A stretch of DNA of 64,000 bases from Mucilaginibacter lacusdianchii (GTDB taxonomy: Bacteria > Bacteroidota > Bacteroidia > Sphingobacteriales > Sphingobacteriaceae), in the NCBI RefSeq assembly GCF_009770985.1, contig NZ_WSRW01000007.1, positions 1-64,000 on the forward strand, read 5' to 3'. The notes below the pieces were generated by a model. It was not told the origin of the DNA and made no database searches. It saw nothing but the letters and a program-made list of their open reading frames with translations. Both the position numbers and the translations under genes were made by a program. Positions 7,821-17,326 of the stretch are shown in pieces (position 1 is the stretch's first letter; every line of letters begins with the position of its first letter).

Positions 7821-8890
7821 ATGGATTTCAAAGATTCCATTCTTCAGTTTGCCGCCCGTGTTGATAAGCTTTGTCCGCAAATACAAACGGAAGAGGCAAC
7901 CAAGAACGCGTTGATCATGCCTTTCATTCAGCTACTGGGATATGATGTATTTAACCCTTTCGAGGTAAGCCCCGAGTTTGTGGCCGACATTGGCATCAAA
8001 AAAGGAGAGAAAGTAGATTACGCTATTATCAGCGAAGGCAAGCCTATTCTATTGATTGAGTGTAAGCATTATACACAGGACCTCAACCCCCATAATTCTC
8101 AATTGTTCCGTTATTTTCACACCACGGAGGCGAAGTTTAGCTTACTGACTAACGGTGTAGATTATCGTTTTTACACTGATTTGGTGACGCCTAACAAAAT
8201 GGATGATAAGCCATTTTTTGAATTCAAGATCACGGACATCAAAGAAAACGAGATCGGGGAACTGAAGAAGTTTCACAAATCCTATTTCAATGTTGACAAC
8301 ATTACGAATACGGCCAGTGAACTAAAATTCTAAACCAGATCAAGCACCTGCTGCACCAGGATTTCTCGGAGCCTTCGGATGATTTCGTTCGATATTTTGC
8401 CAAGAAAGTATATCCAAGTGCTATGACCCAAAAGGTATTGGAGCAGTTCAAATCCATTACCAAGACGGCTTGCGCAGTGTATGTAAGCGACATCATTAAT
8501 GAAAAGCTAAAAACCGTATTACAGGTAGATACGCTACCCGAAGCTGTTCAAGAGAAGTCGACTCTCGTGGGGACTGAGGCAACGGAAACTGACGATAAGA
8601 TCATTACCACACCGGAAGAAATGATGGGCCATATGATGGTCAAATCGATTCTAGCCGAAGTGATAGATACGAAAAGGATCGTCATGCGGGACGCACAGTC
8701 CTACTGCGCCATTTTGCTGGACGACAACAACCGTAAGCCGATCTGCCGCTTTCATTTTAATACCAAAAAACTAAGTGTGGGTATTGCTGGAGCCGAGAAG
8801 AGTTTTACGCGTCATGATATCGCAGAATTAGAAGGCTTGTTTGGACTCAAAGAGCAATTGCTTGTAGCTGTCAAGAACTACTTAGAGTAG
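7821..8890 (+). pseudogene. Frameshifted HsdR-N-domain (type I restriction R-like) protein
   Basis: The first frame (7821-8333) encodes an HsdR-N/PD-(D/E)XK-like domain. Visible are Asp in KGEKVDYAII and the ILLIECKHY segment (ExK), typical of a family of ~355-residue stand-alone proteins. It ends at a TAA inside ...ASELKF. The adjacent frame continues from 8330 as NQIKHLLHQDFSEPSDDFVR without a start codon and runs to 8890 with the family's C-terminal domain. Restoring one base near 8331 gives a single full-length protein, so this is a one-base loss. The local sequence is not a recognisable slippery heptamer, so I treat it as a mutation or sequencing error rather than programmed frameshifting. 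The N-terminal nuclease part may still be made. Confidence 0.8.
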
Positions 8891-8985
8891 GCTCAATCTT
8901 ACCGAAACATTGATTCTGGAACATTCAGTGCCTAATGTCTAGCGCCACCATGTAAAGCAACCATAAAATTAACAAAGCGATCTAA

Positions 8986-10284
8986 ATGAATAAACGCGAT
9001 ACTCTATTCAATTGTAACTACCTGTTTTCTACACAAAAGTTTTTTGCAACGTTGGTAGCAGGACTTATGTTGCTTCACGTTTGGGGATGTAAAAGCACTC
9101 AAAATGATTCCGGTGACGCCAAAACGAATAACTGCCTAAACGCTGTTTTAGGAAGAAAAGTTATGGGAAAATACCGGATCCACCTGTACTTGGAAACCTC
9201 GCAAAGCATGTTCGGCTTTATGCTACCCAAAAAGCAAACCCGGTTTCAATCAACAGTATGGGATGTCGCGTCACGTCTGAGTAACGAAAGTAATTTGGAA
9301 TTCCGGATATTTCAAACCGCTACACGCAATCAGGCTCCGCTCCCAGTCGAATTGATGACCTTCCAAAAATTGCTAAATTCCGGATCATTTCAGGCAGGTG
9401 CACAAACTGATATTCCGCAAATATTAGACAGTATAAATAAAAACTGGAATAAGAAAACGGTTTCTATCTTAATTTCAGACCTCATCTTTTCACCGGGCGA
9501 TAATTCACCGGCGTTGTTGACGCAGATTACCACTGACGTTCGGAGCAGGTTTTATAAAAAACCTTGGGCCTCTGAGATAATTAAACTTTCTTCTGAGTTT
9601 AATTTTCGTTCGCGCTCAGGATTTCAACCCAATAGCCCATACTATATTTGGATTATAGGAGCGCCAAATCTGATAAGCGATGTTAGTAGACGAATTAAAC
9701 TTGGTCTGTCTGCGTTTGAATCAGTCACACATGGAATACCGGAAACTGCACCAAACTATTCCATTCTTCCTTTCAGTTCACCCGTGTACTCAGCAATGGC
9801 AACTAAATGCGAGACTGACCATAACTATTATGGTTATTCAGAATGGGACGGATCTGAAGACCCCCTGATAATTCCAGTTGCAATTAATCTAAGTGCCTTG
9901 CCTCCTGCCTACCAGCAGCCAGCCTACATAAAGAAAAACCTCAGCATTGAATGCCCAGGGGGGAGGGTCGGTCTTATTAGCGTATCGCTTAAGCCAAATG
10001 CTAAAAGCACGACTGATAAAAATATAATTTCTTCAATCGAAGCTACCCATCTGATCAAGCTTAAAGTTGAAAGACTAACACTAGATGATAATCTAATTTC
10101 AATCAATATCCAAAAGAATACACAAGCCTGGATAAATGAAGTTAACCAAGATGTGGATGACCCTCTCCGAAAAAGAACCACTGGTTTCTCAAAATTGATT
10201 AATGGCCTAGACGGTGCTTACAAAAACGAGCCATGGCTGTTGGCTCATCCGTTGAAATTATTCATTACTAAAAATTCCCAATAA
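8986..10284 (+). CDS. VWA-like lipoprotein, first gene of cytoskeleton/stator operon
   Basis: 432 residues. After a basic n-region comes a hydrophobic stretch ending HVWGC (lipid Cys35), so the protein is probably an exported lipoprotein. The mature part has a von Willebrand A-like core: a variant metal-site motif ETSQS at 70-74 (canonical DxSxS with Glu for Asp), TDI at 141-143, and ILISDLIF with Asp165. A long C-terminal β-rich portion of unknown function follows. The next gene starts 7 bp downstream and all six genes to 17967 are tightly packed, so it is probably the envelope-facing component of the same complex. Confidence 0.75.
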   Translation: MNKRDTLFNCNYLFSTQKFFATLVAGLMLLHVWGCKSTQNDSGDAKTNNCLNAVLGRKVMGKYRIHLYLETSQSMFGFMLPKKQTRFQSTVWDVASRLSNESNLEFRIFQTATRNQAPLPVELMTFQKLLNSGSFQAGAQTDIPQILDSINKNWNKKTVSILISDLIFSPGDNSPALLTQITTDVRSRFYKKPWASEIIKLSSEFNFRSRSGFQPNSPYYIWIIGAPNLISDVSRRIKLGLSAFESVTHGIPETAPNYSILPFSSPVYSAMATKCETDHNYYGYSEWDGSEDPLIIPVAINLSALPPAYQQPAYIKKNLSIECPGGRVGLISVSLKPNAKSTTDKNIISSIEATHLIKLKVERLTLDDNLISINIQKNTQAWINEVNQDVDDPLRKRTTGFSKLINGLDGAYKNEPWLLAHPLKLFITKNSQ

Positions 10285-10291
10285 CACGCCT

Positions 10292-10738
10292 ATGAAAACA
10301 TTATATAATGGCTTTCTACAATGGATAGCCGGTACAACATGGGGACAGTTTATAGCTGGAGCTGGAGAGGCACAGGAGGATGCTACGATCATCAGAAATA
10401 TCTTTATTCAAGATCTGTACCTGTATGCTTTCTGTTACCTACTCGTTTTCGCCGCGTTTGCACTAATCTATTATTATTTCATCCTAAACAAACGGGGCGG
10501 TAGCGGATTTGGCTTTAAATTAAAATACTGGTTTTATACGCTATTGGCTGCTGCATCATTGACTATTATCGTAACTACGCTGACAAGTGTTGCCCTAGTA
10601 AGCCGTTTCCACAGTCTTCACACGCTCAAATATTGCCTTGGCCTGGGTATTATTAACGCTATATATCTAGCCGCTGTATTTTTCGGCGCTTCTCTGATTA
10701 TAAAAAAATTCTCTGTAGCAAACAGAACACCCTTTTAA
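10292..10738 (+). CDS. Three-pass inner-membrane protein of the operon
   Basis: 148 residues with three clear hydrophobic segments (about 35-60, 75-100 and 110-132) and short connecting loops. It contains no motif I recognise. It sits between the VWA lipoprotein and the tubulin-like gene with gaps of 7 and 3 bp. It may anchor the cytoplasmic filament-type proteins or link them to the stator. Confidence 0.7.
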   Translation: MKTLYNGFLQWIAGTTWGQFIAGAGEAQEDATIIRNIFIQDLYLYAFCYLLVFAAFALIYYYFILNKRGGSGFGFKLKYWFYTLLAAASLTIIVTTLTSVALVSRFHSLHTLKYCLGLGIINAIYLAAVFFGASLIIKKFSVANRTPF

Positions 10739-10741
10739 ATT

Positions 10742-12196
10742 ATGGCAAGATTATTCATTTTCGGCATAGGCGGTACCGGGTCAAGGGTACTCAAAGCACT
10801 GACGCTTTTGTTAGCCACCGGCGTAGACTGCAATGGCTTTGAAATCGTCCCTATATTTATTGATCCACATAAAGATTTCCCGGAATTTAAAGATTGTCGG
10901 GAGCTCATCAGTCTTTATGCAGATGTCCGTCGACAAGCATACCCTAATTTTCGGCCAGCCGATCGCGCATTTTTCAAAACGCCCATATTATCATTGAATG
11001 ATATTATCAAAGAAGGCTTTACCAAAGGCTTCGATTTTGATGAGCGTATTGATGATACCTTTGGACATTTCTTAGGTCTTGATCTCTTGGAAAAAGGAGA
11101 TATTAATCGGGATTTAATTGAATTGTTGTATAGCGAGCGCAACCTTAACACTCCGCTGTCGGTCGGTTTTAAGGGCAATCCTAATATAGGCTCCGTCGTA
11201 TTAAACAAATTTGATGAAGCCTCCTGGTATACGACTTTCCAAAAGATCTTCTCGGAGGGTGACCAGATCTTTATTGTAAGTTCAATCTTTGGGGGTACAG
11301 GGGCAGCTGGATTCCCTTTGCTCGTTAAAAACCTTCGTGAAAGTGATAACAAGTATATTAAAAATGCGCCAATCGGTGCTTTGCCGGTCATGCCTTATTT
11401 CAAATTAACTGATCCAGAAGAAGATGCAGACCACCGAGATATCGATTCAAACAGTTTTTTTACAAAGACTAAATCAGCGCTATCTTATTACGAGAAGCAT
11501 CTCACCGGCGTGAACTCTTTGTATTACTTGGCTGACCTACACGAACAGTCAAGGCCTTATAAGAATGATGAAAAGCTTCAAGAAAACAAAGCGCATCTCA
11601 TTGAATTGATCGGCGCATCGGCCATTCTAGACTTTTGCCACCAAAGTGATAAAACCCCACAGCAAAGTCAATACCTGCAGTATACACCAGGTGAAAATAG
11701 CTCACCTATGCATTTTTTTAATATAGGAAATAAGCTACGCAACCAGATCTATCTGGAAATGGTTAATTTCTACATTTTCAGTCGTGTACACCCTAGCTTC
11801 AAGAGTCATTCTGACGCCACCTTCATTAAGAACGGCGGATTCGACGCGCAGTTTTTTCGATCAGACGCCGTCATTACAATTGAAAAGTTTATAAACGTTT
11901 TCTTTTTAAAATGGATAAAAGAACTCGATGAAAACGACCGTCGATTTTCACCGCTCAATCTTGACATTCCCGACGATCGTTTTCACAAGCTTATTGTGGG
12001 TAACATCATTAAAGAGAAAAAGAATTTCTTTACAAATAATAAGTTGGATAGCTCCAATTATATCAACAGCATGGAAACCTATCGCAACACCGTCGCGGAC
12101 ATCGCTGACGAATCAAAATTCAGCCGATATCTTGTATTGTCCCAGCAAGCCATAGAGAAAGTTAACAAAGACAAATTTAAAATTCAAACCAATTAA
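10742..12196 (+). CDS. Tubulin/FtsZ-like GTPase
   Basis: 484 residues. The N-terminus has a Rossmann-type glycine turn (FIFGIGGTGSRVLKAL, residues 6-21). The tubulin/FtsZ signature appears as FGGTGAAG near residues 182-189, the hallmark of the tubulin-like family often labelled Tubulin_2. The spacing between the two motifs matches tubulin GTPases, and the C-terminal 250 residues are divergent. It is expected to bind GTP and possibly polymerise. It is not cell-division FtsZ: it is too long at the C-terminus, lacks the usual FtsZ core text, and lies in an accessory operon. Its stop overlaps the start of the next gene by one base (TAATG). Confidence 0.85.
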   Translation: MARLFIFGIGGTGSRVLKALTLLLATGVDCNGFEIVPIFIDPHKDFPEFKDCRELISLYADVRRQAYPNFRPADRAFFKTPILSLNDIIKEGFTKGFDFDERIDDTFGHFLGLDLLEKGDINRDLIELLYSERNLNTPLSVGFKGNPNIGSVVLNKFDEASWYTTFQKIFSEGDQIFIVSSIFGGTGAAGFPLLVKNLRESDNKYIKNAPIGALPVMPYFKLTDPEEDADHRDIDSNSFFTKTKSALSYYEKHLTGVNSLYYLADLHEQSRPYKNDEKLQENKAHLIELIGASAILDFCHQSDKTPQQSQYLQYTPGENSSPMHFFNIGNKLRNQIYLEMVNFYIFSRVHPSFKSHSDATFIKNGGFDAQFFRSDAVITIEKFINVFFLKWIKELDENDRRFSPLNLDIPDDRFHKLIVGNIIKEKKNFFTNNKLDSSNYINSMETYRNTVADIADESKFSRYLVLSQQAIEKVNKDKFKIQTN

Positions 12197-15100
12197 TGAA
12201 GCCTTTTAACATATTCGATGCAACAGGCGAGTACGCCTCAGGTTGGTCTCCAACCGAAAAGCTAAGTGAGGCTGCAATTACCAGTATTCTGGACAAAGCC
12301 GCCAAGTCGGCCAATTCCTTAAACTCCATACCCTCGCCTTTCTCCCGCCTGCACATTTTCGAAACTGCTTTCAATTTTGTTTGCAAGGACATTGTGGAGA
12401 AAAAAGACCGTTCCTCACATGCTTATAAAGAATTGGTGTCAGATTGCTTAGACGCTTTGGAACTGGTATTTAATTGGCAATATCATGAATCTCAAGGAGC
12501 TGCATTAATTATCGAACAATGGCATGGAGATGATCTTCAGCGGCTGCAACTAAATAGTGAAGGACGGAAAGTATTTGCCAAAACACTGCAGCTGTTTCTT
12601 AATCAAGACTTCTCAGCTGATCTGAACGGTTTTTCTATTATAAAATATAATGGAATGGTTATTTGTGCATCGTCCCCAATGTCATTGATGTTCACCAGTT
12701 CAAATCTGGATAAAATAAAAGGTGAGTTTGTCAGCGAGCGTTATCAAAAAAGTTTTGACCTGATTAATCCAGCTACCAACATCAGCTATTTTAAGCGGGT
12801 TAGATCTTTTAAATCCAGAAATGACGGTTTTAAACGGTACCTATTAGACTTCTTTTCTGAAAATCCTTCACTAAAGGAAAGTGCCAGGCACATGTGGGCT
12901 TATTTGAAAGCCGAAGGCATCGAAGAAATGCATACCAGCCGACGTTCACAGGTAAAACCGGTATCGTCTAAAGGTGGAACTCCGTTTCAGATTAACAACA
13001 AGCTTTTTCAAGCCAACAACGATCCTGGAGCAACTGATATTTTCAAAGATCATATCGTGAAGGTCAATTATCGCATTGACGATACGCGATTTTACACCGC
13101 CAAATACAAATCAGATGATGCGGAACGAGATTTTGATTTCCTGTTACCTATAGCAGAAAATTTTCTGAACCAGGACAACTTTCGGAAAATCGCGGACTTG
13201 ATTACTTACGAATTGATTGGTCCTGACAGTGTAAAAGTGACCTATGAAGGTGATTTGACAACACCCAGCAAATCGAGGGTTTATACGGCGTCCAGAAGTG
13301 ATAAACGGGACGGAAGAATTATTGACATTCAAACGGATTACCGTTTAAATTTTACGGTAGGAATATTTCCATTTGTTCGCTTGAAGGATGCGAACGGCCA
13401 GGTCGATGGCTCTATGAACAATTACCACAAAGTACTATTTGGTATTGATGGGGGCTTAGCAGATACTGCTACGCTTCGCACGGCCGCCTTCTCATTGGAT
13501 TTTTATAAAATAGCTAATGGAGAACTGGAAAGAATTAGTGCTGAAGCTGACTTGTACAATGCCAAACGGGCAGAAAGGCGTCGCTTTGAATCTCCGGATG
13601 TTATAGCCACGGTTTACTACCAGCTGAACAACACCAGCTTTGATATCATAAAATTAAATTTCCCTTCGGGTTTTGACCTGAGCCAGGTAAACGGTTTAAT
13701 TATACCTAAATGGGTGGAAAAGTCACTGGGGCGAAAGGCATTTTCTTATTCCGTTGACTTTGGTACAACCAATACGTTCATCGCCTATACAGATGATAGG
13801 CAAATGCAGTCCACTCCCGTTCCTTTTGATATAAGTGAATCCGATTCGCAAATGGTGATGCTGCAAAAACCGCAGAAGCAGGTTGGAGGTCAAACCCTAT
13901 TATCCACCTTTAGAAACGCTAATCTGTTTGCGCTAAATGATAGTGTGATCAATCAAGAGTTCGTACCACCGGTATTACTCAAAGAAAAGAACAGTGTATT
14001 CGGGATGCCCTTCCGTACGGCTGTCCTACAAAGAAAGGACATCAATAAATTTGAACTGTTCAGCGATTTGAATATTCACTTCGCTTATCAGAAAGCCTTA
14101 CTGGATTCCAACGCAGCCATGACCCAGGAAATTATATCGAATATCAAGTGGGATATTACTAATCCTAATGATGCCGGGTCAAGGCTGCGCGTTGATTCCT
14201 TTATCAAAGAACTATGTTACCTGATTCGCCATAAAACAATCTTGAACGATGGCGATCTGGCGGCAACCCAGTTAAGCTGGTTCATACCGCAAAGCATGTC
14301 TTACGCTGCCAGGGAAGCTTATAAAGAAATTTGGAACCGCCATTCTAGAGATATTTTAGGAAGCCGCAAGCCGACAAATATGGTATTTGAGTCGGAAGCC
14401 CCTTACTATTATCTCCGTAAACGCGCAGGCGTTTTAGATCCGTCTTCCGTGTTGTCATTGGATATTGGCGGTGGATCGACAGACGCCATGCTTTTTGTAA
14501 ACGATTTACCCAGGATTGGCACCTCCTTCAATTTCGCGGGTAACGTGCTGTGGTCGAACGGGCATAATCAATTAAAAAGAGATGCCAAGGAAAATGGCAT
14601 TTATTTAGGTATCCGAGATGCGATGCAAAACAAAGTTACCCAAGCCAATGACAGGGTAATTGCTGAAAACAGCCGCTATTTTTCTGGAATGTCTTCGGAA
14701 GAAATCTTGAATTTTTGGATCGCGAACGATGACAAACTCCACGTAGTTGAGGAGTTAAAAAGCCCAACTTATAAAATACTTTATCTCATTCACTATTGTG
14801 CATTGATCTATCATACCGCACAGTGGTTGAAACAAAAACATCACCCCGCACCCAGCTGTATCATCTTTAGTGGCAATGGCAGTAAGTTTATAGATCTGAT
14901 AGGCGACGAGGATTTGTTAGCCAAAGTTGCGGGGTTTGTCATCAATAAAGTTTATCAAAATAGCTCAAGTAAGCCACAGGTGATCCTTCCTCTGGAAAAC
15001 CGTAAGGAGGCCACCTGTTTTGGAGGCATATTTAAAGACCAACATATTAGTTTCACGCCAGAAACGTATATCGGTACCGAACTCGATTTCCAAGGCATTG

Positions 15101-15759
15101 AGTCGGTTAAGAAATATCGTGATATCCAGGATAGATTGCCAGAGATTAAGGAAAGTGTGAATAGGAACATCTTGTCTTTCTTTTCGGTCATACAAGAGTT
15201 GAACACCATTATTCCTTTTAAATCTCATCTTAACATAGATGTAAACCTGCCTGCGCTACTGCAGTTCGTGACCTCACGCTCCGGAAGTAATTTTGATCTT
15301 GGCTATAGTATTCGCAGAGAAAGAATTGATTATGATGAAGAGGTTTCGGACAGCCTATTCTTCTATCCGCTGATTGGACTTCTGTTTGAAATCAGCCGTC
15401 TCGGTAAAAAGCAATTGGATGAGCATACCCCTAAAATAGTCAAGTTCGCCAATGCTGCTGTAGGAGACAATTTATTCTCGGCTAAATCCCTCACGGAGCA
15501 ACCGAGTATCAATAGTAATTTTCAGATATCGATTTCCACTAGTCAGCCTGACTCCGCGAGTTTTGAACTGATAGAAGATCTTAAGATACACTTGCGTGCT
15601 TACAACTCCTTCGATTCGTTGCTGAAACCAGTTTGCTTTTGTGAAAAATTCCCAGACAATCCAACGCATATTCAGATTAAAACAATAACACCTGGACAAC
15701 TCAGGAGGGACGGAGACCAATGGGTGGTAACTGAACGACTTAAAATAGCTTTTGATTGA
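12196..15759 (+). CDS. Large actin/Hsp70-like ATPase
   Basis: 1187 residues. About 500 N-terminal residues are of unknown fold. An actin/Hsp70 ATPase core follows: phosphate-1 motif SVDFGTTNTFIAY (about 517-529), phosphate-2 motif LDIGGGSTDAM (about 754-764) and adenosine motif FSGNGSKFI (about 891-899). A further ~290 residues have no recognised domain. The organisation partly recalls SrfB-type proteins, but I cannot establish homology. It overlaps the tubulin-like gene by one base and is followed 1 bp later by the stator gene, so co-translation is likely. An actin-fold ATPase made together with a tubulin-fold GTPase is unusual. Confidence 0.8.
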   Translation: MKPFNIFDATGEYASGWSPTEKLSEAAITSILDKAAKSANSLNSIPSPFSRLHIFETAFNFVCKDIVEKKDRSSHAYKELVSDCLDALELVFNWQYHESQGAALIIEQWHGDDLQRLQLNSEGRKVFAKTLQLFLNQDFSADLNGFSIIKYNGMVICASSPMSLMFTSSNLDKIKGEFVSERYQKSFDLINPATNISYFKRVRSFKSRNDGFKRYLLDFFSENPSLKESARHMWAYLKAEGIEEMHTSRRSQVKPVSSKGGTPFQINNKLFQANNDPGATDIFKDHIVKVNYRIDDTRFYTAKYKSDDAERDFDFLLPIAENFLNQDNFRKIADLITYELIGPDSVKVTYEGDLTTPSKSRVYTASRSDKRDGRIIDIQTDYRLNFTVGIFPFVRLKDANGQVDGSMNNYHKVLFGIDGGLADTATLRTAAFSLDFYKIANGELERISAEADLYNAKRAERRRFESPDVIATVYYQLNNTSFDIIKLNFPSGFDLSQVNGLIIPKWVEKSLGRKAFSYSVDFGTTNTFIAYTDDRQMQSTPVPFDISESDSQMVMLQKPQKQVGGQTLLSTFRNANLFALNDSVINQEFVPPVLLKEKNSVFGMPFRTAVLQRKDINKFELFSDLNIHFAYQKALLDSNAAMTQEIISNIKWDITNPNDAGSRLRVDSFIKELCYLIRHKTILNDGDLAATQLSWFIPQSMSYAAREAYKEIWNRHSRDILGSRKPTNMVFESEAPYYYLRKRAGVLDPSSVLSLDIGGGSTDAMLFVNDLPRIGTSFNFAGNVLWSNGHNQLKRDAKENGIYLGIRDAMQNKVTQANDRVIAENSRYFSGMSSEEILNFWIANDDKLHVVEELKSPTYKILYLIHYCALIYHTAQWLKQKHHPAPSCIIFSGNGSKFIDLIGDEDLLAKVAGFVINKVYQNSSSKPQVILPLENRKEATCFGGIFKDQHISFTPETYIGTELDFQGIESVKKYRDIQDRLPEIKESVNRNILSFFSVIQELNTIIPFKSHLNIDVNLPALLQFVTSRSGSNFDLGYSIRRERIDYDEEVSDSLFFYPLIGLLFEISRLGKKQLDEHTPKIVKFANAAVGDNLFSAKSLTEQPSINSNFQISISTSQPDSASFELIEDLKIHLRAYNSFDSLLKPVCFCEKFPDNPTHIQIKTITPGQLRRDGDQWVVTERLKIAFD

Positions 15760-15760
15760 T

Positions 15761-17326
15761 ATGGGTTGGAATACATTAGAAATTATTATCCTGCTGGTTA
15801 TCATTTACTGGCAGTTCAAAACCTTCGCGTCAACCCGGCAGGACATCTGGAAACTAGGTAACCTGTATCCCGGAACCCTGCGGAAAGATGATCATTTAAT
15901 CCTGCTGGATTACCAGAGTTCTACAGTCGAGCAGCTGACTGTGGATGATCATTCGTCTGCTGATTTTCAGCAAATCGTGGTAGCGACCAACGCCTACCTG
16001 CGTAACAACAAGGGTTCGGCGGATTTTAACATCATCAAAAGCATATCGGAGCGGATTTCGGAATCTCACGAAACCCAAATTGCGTCTTCCGTTACCACGC
16101 CGTTGTATTTGGGGCTAATGGGTACGTTCATCGGGGTGGTCATGGGACTGGCCCACATTATTACGAAGGGCAGCGATCAACTGGCACAAAGCGCCGTCCT
16201 GGGCCAGGCTATCAATGGATTATTACTGGGAGTAGGCATAGCGATGGTAGCAAGTTTCGTAGGCCTGGCGCTGACAACTTACAGTAACGTGGTTGATTTT
16301 AAAGCGGCCGTTTTAGTACGTAACCGAAACAAGAACAATTACTATAACTTTCTGCAAAGTGAACTTTTACCTAACCTGGATAATAATTTGTATTCTGCAC
16401 TAGGCATGTTAAAGAGTAACATTGTTGACTTCAATCAGAAATTTGCAGGCAATTTGAAAGCGTTTGACCAAAACTTCGGAAGTAATGTTCAGAATCTACA
16501 AACGGCTTTATCTAGTATGTCCGAACAAATCAAGGATATCAACAGTAATACACACTCGCAGATTGAATTCCTGCAGGAGTTGCGGCAAATGGATTATCAA
16601 GGCATTGCTAAAGCTAATATCAAAGTGCTGGACAAGCTCAGAGATGCAGGACCAATGTTGTCGGAATTCATCCGGGAGCACCAAGCATTAAACGGCCAAA
16701 TTAAAGATACGAACCACTTCATAGACAAATTAGGTGCACTGATGAACCGCGTGTCTGCCTTTGAAGATAATATCAACGGCTTAGGGCGAGAGATACAGCA
16801 TTCAGAAATGCTCGGTAGTGAAACGATCAATTTAGTGCGACAACATCTGGCTGCAATCAACAGCAAGGAAGCCTTAATTAATGAGTATGCTTCCAAGTCT
16901 TACGGAGAGGTACAACAATATCTAAAAGGTGCGGCCGAGCGAGTAGCGGAGCTTAAACGAAAGATTGAAATCGACTTTGAGCAGGCATTTGACTTTAATG
17001 CAGAAGGCAACCTCATGCAAAATCTCACTTATCTGAAACCAATCAATGAAGGTATTACTAAACTACACAAAGAAGTCAATTCATTAGCACAGATTCAAAC
17101 GCCTGTTCAAAACGGCAATGACTACACGCCTATGGAGACGCCTCGTCAGACACTAACTCATCCAAAACCTATTTCAATCCAACCAGAGAAAGGTGTTTCC
17201 TACTATACCTACACTGAACCGGAACCTGTTATTAAGAATCCAGTTCAATCAGATCCTCATCAGGCAGATGCAAAAGGCAAACGTAGTTTTTGGCAGAAGT
17301 GGTTCAGGAAAAGGGAAAAAGTCTGA
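15761..17326 (+). CDS. MotA/TolQ/ExbB-type stator protein with long coiled-coil tail (ZorA-like)
   Basis: The ATG at 15761 is preferred over an upstream TTG inside the previous gene; it gives 521 residues. There is one N-terminal membrane helix (about 4-21), then a soluble segment and two helices (TPLYLGLMGTFIGVVMGLAH near 112-131, and LLLGVGIAMVASFVGLAL near 149-166) that match the MotA/TolQ/ExbB proton-channel core. A very long cytoplasmic region (about 190-440) is helical or coiled-coil, followed by a Pro/Thr-rich stretch and a basic C-terminus. The long tail is the feature that distinguishes ZorA of the Zorya defence system from flagellar MotA. It overlaps the partner gene by one base. 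Confidence 0.85.
   Translation: MGWNTLEIIILLVIIYWQFKTFASTRQDIWKLGNLYPGTLRKDDHLILLDYQSSTVEQLTVDDHSSADFQQIVVATNAYLRNNKGSADFNIIKSISERISESHETQIASSVTTPLYLGLMGTFIGVVMGLAHIITKGSDQLAQSAVLGQAINGLLLGVGIAMVASFVGLALTTYSNVVDFKAAVLVRNRNKNNYYNFLQSELLPNLDNNLYSALGMLKSNIVDFNQKFAGNLKAFDQNFGSNVQNLQTALSSMSEQIKDINSNTHSQIEFLQELRQMDYQGIAKANIKVLDKLRDAGPMLSEFIREHQALNGQIKDTNHFIDKLGALMNRVSAFEDNINGLGREIQHSEMLGSETINLVRQHLAAINSKEALINEYASKSYGEVQQYLKGAAERVAELKRKIEIDFEQAFDFNAEGNLMQNLTYLKPINEGITKLHKEVNSLAQIQTPVQNGNDYTPMETPRQTLTHPKPISIQPEKGVSYYTYTEPEPVIKNPVQSDPHQADAKGKRSFWQKWFRKREKV

Noticed and set aside
8320..8340. Programmed -1 frameshifting in the HsdR-N-like gene
   Set aside because: The zero-frame codons around the stop (CTA AAA TTC TAA) do not form an X XXY YYZ slippery heptamer and no stimulatory structure is evident, so a mutation or sequence error is simpler.
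10742..12196. Cell-division FtsZ
   Set aside because: The tubulin signature is present, but length, divergent C-terminus and operon context (stator pair, actin-like ATPase, VWA lipoprotein) do not fit FtsZ and no dcw genes are near.
12196..15759. Ordinary DnaK chaperone
   Set aside because: The ATPase motifs lie in the middle of a 1187-aa chain with large unknown flanks and no substrate-binding domain, so it is only actin/Hsp70-fold related.
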